A stretch of DNA of 12,302 nt from Aquimonas sp044344935 (GTDB taxonomy: Bacteria > Pseudomonadota > Gammaproteobacteria > Xanthomonadales > Xanthomonadaceae), in NCBI GenBank assembly GCA_044344935.1, contig JBIJCA010000128.1, positions 1 through 12,302 on the forward strand, read 5' to 3'. The first letter of the stretch is position 1. Every line of letters starts with the position of its first letter. Below, one piece after another: positions 7,046-12,302 of the stretch. Made by a program: the position numbers and the translations under genes. The notes beneath the pieces are model-generated. The model was given only the letters and a program-made list of their open reading frames with translations, did no database searches and was not told where the DNA came from.

Positions 7046-8275
7046 ATGACCCGAATCGCCCTGACCTCCCTGCTGCTCGGCCTCAGCCTTGCACTGCCCG
7101 CCGCAAGCGAGACTGCGCGCACCCCGCGCGACGTCGCCGAAGCCGATGCCCGCGCCCTGCACGCACGCGTGCTGACGCTCGACACCCATGTCGACATCGG
7201 TCGCGGCTACGCCACCGAACAGCTCGACCCGGGCCGCTTCACCAACGCCCAGGTCGACCTTCCGAAGATGCGCGCCGGCGGCCTTGATGCCATGTTCCTG
7301 ATCGTCTACACCGGCCAGGGCGCGCGCGACGCCGAGGGCTATGCGAAAGCCGCCGCCAGCGCCGAGGACAGCTACCGCGCGATCCGTCGCGCCGTCGATG
7401 CCTACCCGGACCAGATCGCGCTGGCGACCACGGCGGACGCGGTCGAGGCGATCCACGCCAGCGGCCGCAAGGTCGCCCTGATCGGCATGGAGAACGCGTA
7501 CCCGCTGGGGCCCTCGATCGACAGCGTGCCACTGTGGGCCGAGCGCGGGGTGCGCTACGTGGGCCTCACCCACATGGGGCACAACCAATTCGGTGGAAGC
7601 TCCAATCCGAACCCGGCGCTGGGCGATGCGCCCGAAGACGAAGGGCTGACCGATCTCGGGCGTGATCTGGTGAAGGCGCTGAACGATCACGGCATCCTGG
7701 TCGACATCAGCCATGTCGGCAAGCGCTCCATGCTCGAAGCGGTGAAGCTGTCGCGGGCGCCGGTCATCGCGTCGCACTCCGGCGCCTCGGGCCGCTACGA
7801 GAATGCCCGCAACCTCGACGACGAGCAGTTGAAGGCCATCCGCGACAACGGCGGCGTGGCGCAGATGGTGGCCTTCCGCTCCTACGTGGCCGCGCTGGCG
7901 CCTGAAGTTGCCGCGGGCATCGTCGAGCTGCGCAACACCCACATCGCCAAGGGCTGGGCCGATGCCAGCGAAGCCGATATCGCCGCCTACAACCAGGGTG
8001 TGCTCGATCTGCGCGCGCGCTACTCGGACGTCGGCCTCGACGCCTTCGTCGACCACATCGACTATGCCGTCGACCTGATCGGCGTTGACCACGTCGGCAT
8101 TGCATCGGACTTCGACGGCGGCGGCGGCGTGGTCGGCTGGGACAACGCGGCCGAGACGCTCAACGTCACCTGGGAGCTGATGCGCCGCGGCTACAGCGAG
8201 GAACAGGTCGGCAAGCTCTGGAGTGGCAACGTGCTGCGCATCCTGCGTGCGGCCGAGGGCGCCGCTTCGCGCTGA
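7046..8275 (+). CDS. Exported zinc dipeptidase, peptidase family M19
   Basis: 409 residues from ATG 7046, chosen because a signal peptide starts there (MTRIALTSLLLGLSLALPAA). The frame is open further back to 6986. No Shine-Dalgarno is visible at 7046. The enzyme belongs to the renal (membrane) dipeptidase family M19, a TIM-barrel hydrolase with two zinc ions that cleaves dipeptides and, in some members, beta-lactams or D-amino-acid dipeptides. All family metal and catalytic residues are seen: HxD in DTHVDIG (His48, Asp50), the bridging Glu in GMEN (Glu149), ISHVG (His223), ASHSGA (His244) and SDFDGG (Asp355). The C-terminal LWSGNVLRIL corresponds to the usual GxNxLR signature. Length fits the bacterial family. 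It should act in the periplasm or outside the cell, in peptide salvage; the exact substrate cannot be read from the sequence. It lies 110 bases before the lipoprotein gene, which has its own promoter. Confidence 0.95.
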   Translation: MTRIALTSLLLGLSLALPAASETARTPRDVAEADARALHARVLTLDTHVDIGRGYATEQLDPGRFTNAQVDLPKMRAGGLDAMFLIVYTGQGARDAEGYAKAAASAEDSYRAIRRAVDAYPDQIALATTADAVEAIHASGRKVALIGMENAYPLGPSIDSVPLWAERGVRYVGLTHMGHNQFGGSSNPNPALGDAPEDEGLTDLGRDLVKALNDHGILVDISHVGKRSMLEAVKLSRAPVIASHSGASGRYENARNLDDEQLKAIRDNGGVAQMVAFRSYVAALAPEVAAGIVELRNTHIAKGWADASEADIAAYNQGVLDLRARYSDVGLDAFVDHIDYAVDLIGVDHVGIASDFDGGGGVVGWDNAAETLNVTWELMRRGYSEEQVGKLWSGNVLRILRAAEGAASR

Positions 8276-8345
8276 GACGCCGACGCGCTTGAGCTGATGC
8301 CGGCAACGGGCGTGCTGCCGCTGCCGTGCGCAGGACTGAATGCTC

Positions 8346-8354
8346 TGCTACGGT
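8346..8354 (+). promoter_or_regulatory. Extended -10 promoter of the lipoprotein gene
   Basis: TGCTACGGT, followed by CGGCGCC, closely resembles TGCTAAGGT at 4538-4546. Transcription would start near 8361, about 25 bases before ATG 8386. No good -35 hexamer is present at 16-18 bases upstream. Confidence 0.45.
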
Positions 8355-8385
8355 CGGCGCCCCACAGCCTGAAGAGCCCGTGCCC

Positions 8386-9093
8386 ATGAAAACCCGCCAT
8401 CTGCCCCGACTCGCTCTGCTGCCCAGCCTGTGCCTGCTGGCCGCCTGCGGCGGCAGCGCTCCGCCGGCGACCACGGAAGCGCCGGCTCAGCAGGCCGCCC
8501 CGCCTGCGCCTGTGACTGCGCCTGCCGAAGTGGTCCGCGCAGCACCTGATGCCTTCCTCGACGCCCTGAGTCAGCACTGCGGCCAGGCCTTCGCCGGCCG
8601 CATTGTCGCCAACGAACCCGCCGAACCGAACGACCCCTTCGAGGGCAAGGCGCTGGTGATGCACGTGCGGGAATGCGCGGAGGATGTGGTCAAGGTGCCC
8701 TTCCACGTCGGCGACGACCATTCGCGCACCTGGGTCATCACCCGCACCGACAGCGGCCTGCGTCTGAAGCACGACCATCGCCATGCGGACGGCAGCGAAG
8801 ACGCGCTGACCCAGTACGGCGGCGACACCGCCAGCGCGGGCACAGCCCAGCGCCAGGAATTCCCGGTCGATCAGTTCAGCATCGACCTGTTCAACGCGCA
8901 GGATCGCGCCGTCTCGACCACCAACACCTGGGCGATCGAGATCGAGCCCGGCACGCGCTACCTGTATGAACTTTCGCGACCGGGCGGGCGCCTGTTCCGG
9001 GTCGAGTTCGACCTGAGCGCGCCGGTCGCCACGCCGCCGACGCCGTGGGGCCACCCCGCGCTTCCGGGGGATGCGGGCACACCCGCGACCTGA
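8386..9093 (+). CDS. Putative outer-membrane lipoprotein of unknown function
   Basis: 235 residues from ATG 8386. A possible weak Shine-Dalgarno (GAAGAG) lies 9 bases before it. The frame continues back to 8326, but the likely -10 element at 8346-8354 falls inside that extension. Residues 1-20 are a type II signal peptide with lipobox LLAAC, so Cys21 would be acylated. Gly at the next position, not Asp, predicts sorting to the outer membrane. Residues 22-55 are a Pro/Ala/Gln linker. The folded part (about 56-215) has conserved-looking stretches: HCGQAFAGRIVANEPAE, VPFHVGDDHSRTW, LRLKHDHRHADGSEDALT and YGGDTASAGTAQRQEFP, ending in a beta-strand RLFRVEFDLS. The His/Asp-rich KHDHRHADGSED could bind a metal, but that is speculation. 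Similar proteins are known to me only as hypothetical proteins of Xanthomonadales. The Pro-rich tail after 215 looks disordered. Confidence 0.88.
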   Translation: MKTRHLPRLALLPSLCLLAACGGSAPPATTEAPAQQAAPPAPVTAPAEVVRAAPDAFLDALSQHCGQAFAGRIVANEPAEPNDPFEGKALVMHVRECAEDVVKVPFHVGDDHSRTWVITRTDSGLRLKHDHRHADGSEDALTQYGGDTASAGTAQRQEFPVDQFSIDLFNAQDRAVSTTNTWAIEIEPGTRYLYELSRPGGRLFRVEFDLSAPVATPPTPWGHPALPGDAGTPAT

Positions 9094-9125
9094 TTCGGCG
9101 CATTCGCGTCGACGCACAGTCGCGA

Positions 9126-9285
9126 CCTCTCCCCACCCTGCCTTCGCTTCGCTCGGGCTTCGGAGAGCGTCGGCCGCCACCAGCAGCCGACGCGCGCGCT
9201 TCCCCGCTTCCCACGAGGGGAGAGGGGCTCGACAGCGCGCAGCCTGCAAGCTGTCAGGAACCGTGAGAGTGCTCGCGCCCTCTCA
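9126..9285. repeat. Hairpin-rich spacer between convergent genes
   Basis: The spacer after the lipoprotein gene holds several exact inverted repeats. An outer stem CCTCTCCCC/GGGGAGAGG (9126-9134, 9217-9225) encloses an inner 8-bp stem GCGTCGGC/GCCGACGC (9167-9174, 9186-9193). Then come GACAGC/GCTGTC (9231-9236, 9250-9255) and TGAGAG/CTCTCA (9264-9269, 9280-9285), the last overlapping the stop codon of the minus-strand gene. The nested CTCTCCCC...GGGGAGAG form looks like an interspersed intergenic repeat of Xanthomonadales. The last stem could serve as a terminator for both convergent genes, though T tracts are absent. Confidence 0.45.
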
Positions 9286-10764
9286 GCCCGGTCGCCGCGC
9301 CAGCAGCAGGGCGCCGGCGACCGGCTGGCCCTTCTCCAGCCGGATATCGACCTGCTGCTCGCCGATGTCGGCGAAGCCGCAGGCCTCAAGCTGGGCGCGC
9401 AGGGTTGACGGTGCGTGACGGTAACGGCCGGTGTCCGGCGGTAGTTCAGTCACGCCCGTCGCGCTCAGCTCGATCGAGAACGCGAACACGCCGCCTGCCG
9501 GCAGTCGCTCGAACGCGGCAGCGAACACCGGCGCGAGATCGGCGAGGTAGACGAACACGTCGGCGGCGACGATCAGCGCCCACTGCGCCTGCGCCACGCG
9601 CAGGAATTCCAGCACTTCGGTCGCATACAGCGAGCGATACACGCCCTTGCTGCGAGCACCGTCAAGCATGCGTGTCGACAGGTCGACGCCGTCGATCTCC
9701 CGGCCGTCGGCCGCGAGTTCGACCGCCATCAGACCGGTGCCGCAGCCAAGGTCCAGCACGCTCGGGAAGGCATCGCCCGCGTTCGCACGAATGAACTCGG
9801 CGAGCCGTGCCGGCGTGGCATAGGCCAGCTTGCCGACCAGAGTGCTCTCGAAGTGACCGGCGAAGTCGTCGAACAGGCGGCGGATGTACTCGCTCTCGAC
9901 GCCCTCGGGCAGTTCGCCGCTGAGTCCAGCGCGGAAATGCGCGACCACGGCGTCCTGCGGGTCGAGCGCGTGCGCCCTGTCGAAAGCCAGCCGCGCCGGC
10001 TCCGGGCGGCCGCGCTTGAGCTCGGCGCGGCCCAGCCAGGCCCAGGCCTGGGCGTCGCCGGGGTGGTCGACCAGCAGGGTTTCGATCGCAGCGGCGGACT
10101 CGTCCGCGCGTTCGTGCAGCTGCAGGGCGATCGCCTGCTCCAGTCGCAGTTCCGGATCGTCGGGCTGCAGCGCCAAGGCCTGGGTTCGACACTCCAGTGC
10201 CAAATCGGTGCTGCCGACGGCGGCATTGACCGCCGCCAGGCCGCGCCACGCGTCCAGCAGGGTCCGATCCGCCTGCAGCAGTTCGGCGAAGGCCCGGCCC
10301 GCGTCGTTGAAGCGGCCAAGGCGGCGCAGGCACTGCGCGCGGTGCAGGCGCAGGGCGGGCTGGCCGGGGCTGAGCGCGAGTCCGCGCTCGAACGCGTCGA
10401 GCGCCTCGCTCAGCAGTTCGTTCTCCATCGCAGCGAGACCCAGCGCGTTCCAGGCCGAGGTCCGCTGCGGGTCCGCGGCGGTGGCGCAGCGCGCCGCGAG
10501 GAGGGCCGGCTCGACCTGACCGCTGCGACGCAGGGCCAGCGACGCATTCACCGCCAACTCGGCGTCGCGCGGCTCGGCCTTGGACAGCGGCGCCAGCACG
10601 GTGGCGGCCTCGCCATAGCGTTGGGTCTGCAGCAACAGCACCCCAAGCATGCGACCCGCACTGGCTGGCTGGGTCGGCAACAGCGCGCGATAGGCATGTT
10701 CAGCCTCATCCAGGCGCCCGGCGCGGTGAAGGTTCAGGGCAGCGTCCAGTTGGGGGGTGCTCAT
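9283..10764 (-). CDS. TPR-repeat protein fused to a class I methyltransferase (COG4976-like)
   Basis: 493 residues from ATG 10764. Residues about 1-285 are tandem tetratricopeptide repeats, with typical helix pairs such as ALNLHRAGRLDEAEHAYRAL, AWNALGLAAMENELLSEALDAFERGLAL and AWAWLGRAELKRGRPEPARLAFDRA. After a linker comes YIRRLFDDFAGHFESTLVGKL, the usual lead-in of this methyltransferase group, and then the SAM-binding motif I VLDLGCGTGLMAVEL (336-350). The acidic end of strand 2 is IDGVDLS, and motif IV lies near IVAADVFVYL. This order matches COG4976, predicted TPR-containing methyltransferases; the target, perhaps a protein held by the TPR groove or a small molecule, is unknown. No signal peptide is present, so it is cytoplasmic. 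The start lacks a Shine-Dalgarno, but a -10 at 10804-10799 would give a short leader. It is divergent from aspS. Confidence 0.9.
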   Translation of the reverse strand: MSTPQLDAALNLHRAGRLDEAEHAYRALLPTQPASAGRMLGVLLLQTQRYGEAATVLAPLSKAEPRDAELAVNASLALRRSGQVEPALLAARCATAADPQRTSAWNALGLAAMENELLSEALDAFERGLALSPGQPALRLHRAQCLRRLGRFNDAGRAFAELLQADRTLLDAWRGLAAVNAAVGSTDLALECRTQALALQPDDPELRLEQAIALQLHERADESAAAIETLLVDHPGDAQAWAWLGRAELKRGRPEPARLAFDRAHALDPQDAVVAHFRAGLSGELPEGVESEYIRRLFDDFAGHFESTLVGKLAYATPARLAEFIRANAGDAFPSVLDLGCGTGLMAVELAADGREIDGVDLSTRMLDGARSKGVYRSLYATEVLEFLRVAQAQWALIVAADVFVYLADLAPVFAAAFERLPAGGVFAFSIELSATGVTELPPDTGRYRHAPSTLRAQLEACGFADIGEQQVDIRLEKGQPVAGALLLARRPG

Positions 10765-10798
10765 GCGTGCGTCGAAGGGGCTTGCGGCAGGGCCGGCG

Positions 10799-10804
10799 AG
10801 GATA
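10799..10804 (-). promoter_or_regulatory. Candidate -10 of the TPR-methyltransferase gene
   Basis: The minus strand reads TATCCT followed by CGCC, giving a leader of about 28 bases to ATG 10764. The same hexamer stands before the gene starting at 2940. The -35 position holds CTGCGG, a poor match. Confidence 0.35.
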
Positions 10805-10818
10805 GCCCGGATGCCGCA

Positions 10819-10847
10819 TTGCCGCAGACCGGCCGCAGGCCTACGCT
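10819..10847 (+). promoter_or_regulatory. Candidate aspS promoter
   Basis: TTGCCG (10819-10824) and TACGCT (10842-10847) are separated by 17 bases. The -35 matches 4 of 6 and the -10 matches 3 of 6 of the sigma-70 consensus. The leader to ATG 10943 would be about 90 bases. No riboswitch-like or T-box structure was recognised in it. Confidence 0.35.
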
Positions 10848-10942
10848 ATGCGGCCCGAGCGAGCGGCCACAGCCCCTCGTCGCGCCTCGATTCCCTTCCC
10901 TGCTGATCGCGTCCGCGCCAAGCGCGGCGCCCCGGAGTTTCC

Positions 10943-12302
10943 ATGCGTACCCATTTCTGCGGTCTCGTCGACGAGGCCCTGCTCGGCCAGAGCGTCACCC
11001 TGTGCGGCTGGACCGATGTCGCCCGCAATCTCGGCGGCGTCTGCTTCATCGACCTGCGCGACCACGAGGGCGTGGTGCAGGTGGTGATCGAGCCCGACCA
11101 GGCCGCACTGTTCGAGATCGCGGCCAGCTTGGGCTATGAGGACGTGCTGCGCGTGGTCGGCAGCGTGCGCGCCCGCCATAGCGTCAATGAGCGCATCCGC
11201 TCGGGCCGCGTCGAGATCGTCGCCAGCGCTATCGAGATCTTGAACAAGGCCGGCAAGCTGCCCTTCTACGGCCACGAGAATCCGGGCGAGGATTCGCGCC
11301 TCAAGTACCGTCACCTCGACCTGCGCCGCCCCGAGATGCAGCGCATGATGCGCACCCGCATCAAGCTGGTGCAGGCCCTGCGCCGGCATCTGGACGCCGC
11401 CGGTTTCCAGGACATCGAGACGCCCATCCTGACCAAGGCCACACCCGAAGGCGCGCGCGACTATCTCGTGCCTTCGCGCGTGCACGGCGGCCAGTTCTTC
11501 GCTCTGCCGCAGTCGCCGCAGCTGTTCAAGCAGCTGCTGATGATGGCCGGCTTCGATCGCTACTATCAGATCGCCCGCTGCTTCCGCGACGAAGACCTGC
11601 GCGCCGACCGCCAGCCCGAGTTCACCCAGCTCGACATGGAGTTCGCCTTCGTCCGCGAGCGCGACGTGCAGGACTTCGTCGAAGACATGATCCGCCGCGT
11701 GCTGCACGAGGTCGACGGCATCGAACTGGCCAACCCCTTCCCGCGCATCACCTATGCCGAGGCCATGCGCCGCTACGGCTCGGACAAGCCCGACCTGCGC
11801 ATCGATCTTGAGCTGGTCGACATCGCCGACGCCGTGCGCGGCTGCGAGTTCAAGGTGTTCGCCGAGTGGGCCGAACATGCCGATGGCCGCGTGGTCGCGC
11901 TGCGCGCGCCCCAGGCCCAGCTTTCGCGCAAGCAGATCGACGACTACGCCGCCTTCGTCGCCCGCTACGGCGCCAAGGGCCTGGCCTGGATGCGGGTGGA
12001 CGACATCGCCAAGGGCCGTGAGGGCATCAACTCGCCGATCGCCAAGTTCCTCAGCGACGAGGCCATCGCCGCGATCCTCAAGCTCGCAGGTGCGGAGAAC
12101 GGCGACCTGCTGTTCTTCGGCGCCGGCACGTACAAGACCGTCAGCGACTTCATGGGCGCCCTGCGTCTCAAGCTGGGCCGCGACCTCGGTCGCGTCGAGA
12201 ACGCCTGGAAGCCGCTGTGGGTCACCGACTTCCCGATGTTCGAGTGGGACGAGGACGGCGGTCGCTACGTAGCCCTGCACCACCCCTTCACGGCGCCGGC
12301 CG
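10943..12302 (+). CDS. aspS: Aspartate--tRNA ligase (3' end outside window)
   Basis: 453 codons from ATG 10943, with GGAG at 10934-10937 five bases upstream; bacterial AspRS is about 590 residues, so roughly the last 135 are missing. It charges tRNA-Asp with aspartate using ATP, in the cytoplasm. Domains in order: an OB-fold anticodon-binding domain (1-105, CGWTDVARNLGG), then the class II catalytic core with TPILTKATPEGARDYLVPSR, the flipping-loop/aspartate-binding QSPQLFK (190-196) and motif 2 FRDEDLRADRQPEFTQ (214-229). The bacterial GAD insertion domain (about 285-420, including KGLAWMR and GREGINSPIAKFL) follows, and then HHPFTAP (446-452) before motif 3. These align nearly residue for residue with E. 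coli AspS. Leu30 matches the residue seen in tRNA-Asp-specific enzymes, whereas position 81 is Val. The gene is divergent from the TPR-methyltransferase gene with a 178-base spacer. Confidence 0.98.
   Translation, partial: MRTHFCGLVDEALLGQSVTLCGWTDVARNLGGVCFIDLRDHEGVVQVVIEPDQAALFEIAASLGYEDVLRVVGSVRARHSVNERIRSGRVEIVASAIEILNKAGKLPFYGHENPGEDSRLKYRHLDLRRPEMQRMMRTRIKLVQALRRHLDAAGFQDIETPILTKATPEGARDYLVPSRVHGGQFFALPQSPQLFKQLLMMAGFDRYYQIARCFRDEDLRADRQPEFTQLDMEFAFVRERDVQDFVEDMIRRVLHEVDGIELANPFPRITYAEAMRRYGSDKPDLRIDLELVDIADAVRGCEFKVFAEWAEHADGRVVALRAPQAQLSRKQIDDYAAFVARYGAKGLAWMRVDDIAKGREGINSPIAKFLSDEAIAAILKLAGAENGDLLFFGAGTYKTVSDFMGALRLKLGRDLGRVENAWKPLWVTDFPMFEWDEDGGRYVALHHPFTAPA

Noticed and set aside
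5371..7197. Minus-strand open frame of 608 codons
   Set aside because: It spans three intergenic regions, two genes on the other strand and the start of a third, is in a different frame from the small membrane gene, and has low-complexity Arg/Gly/Ala composition.
6704..8092. Minus-strand open frame of 462 codons
   Set aside because: It is antisense to the M19 dipeptidase, whose metal-binding residues are all present on the plus strand.
8191..9249. Minus-strand open frame of 352 codons
   Set aside because: Antisense to the lipoprotein gene and running through the hairpin-rich spacer; no family features.
9853..11139. Plus-strand open frame of 428 codons
   Set aside because: Antisense to the TPR-methyltransferase and crossing into aspS in the wrong frame.
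10841..12283. Minus-strand open frame of 480 codons
   Set aside because: Mirror of aspS, which aligns almost end to end with known AspRS.

Overview
The window is GC-rich chromosomal DNA (estimated by eye at about two thirds G+C). It most likely comes from a gammaproteobacterium of the Xanthomonadales/Lysobacterales group. The basis is the style of the aspartyl-tRNA synthetase, the several secreted or lipid-anchored proteins typical of that order, the GC-rich -10 elements with short leaders, and long shadow reading frames on the strand opposite most genes. No phage genes, CRISPR array, tRNA or rRNA was seen. The only trace of a mobile element is a short, frameshifted relic.

Layout. 1-2940 (minus) is the first 980 codons of a very large exported protein: a signal peptide, a PPC-like beta-sandwich, two tandem copies of a module of about 120 residues, then a BNR/Asp-box beta-propeller that runs off the window. 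It is divergent from 3059-4006 (plus), an exported PQQ-type propeller protein. 4007-4540 has no intact gene but carries what looks like the broken C-terminal end of an IS91-family transposase. 4575-5435 (plus) is a COG2521-like class I methyltransferase. 5496-5657 (minus) is a 53-residue two-helix membrane protein with a strong ribosome binding site. A perfect 22-bp inverted repeat at 5759-5780 lies between it and 5956-6855 (plus), an exported protein of unknown function that ends at a strong hairpin (6896-6924). 7046-8275 (plus) is an exported M19 zinc dipeptidase and 8386-9093 (plus) a lipoprotein. A hairpin-rich stretch separates these from the convergent TPR-methyltransferase fusion gene (9283-10764, minus). 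That gene is divergent from aspS (10943 to the window edge, plus).

How the genes relate. Most seem to be single transcription units with their own promoters, not one pathway. A recurring theme is export: five of the eight intact or partial genes have signal peptides. Three proteins act on or near the translation and methylation machinery (AspRS and the two methyltransferases), but nothing in the sequence ties them together functionally. No convincing new multi-gene system is visible. The points most worth checking are the tandem module of the giant surface protein, the operator-like palindrome, the small membrane protein and the IS91 relic.
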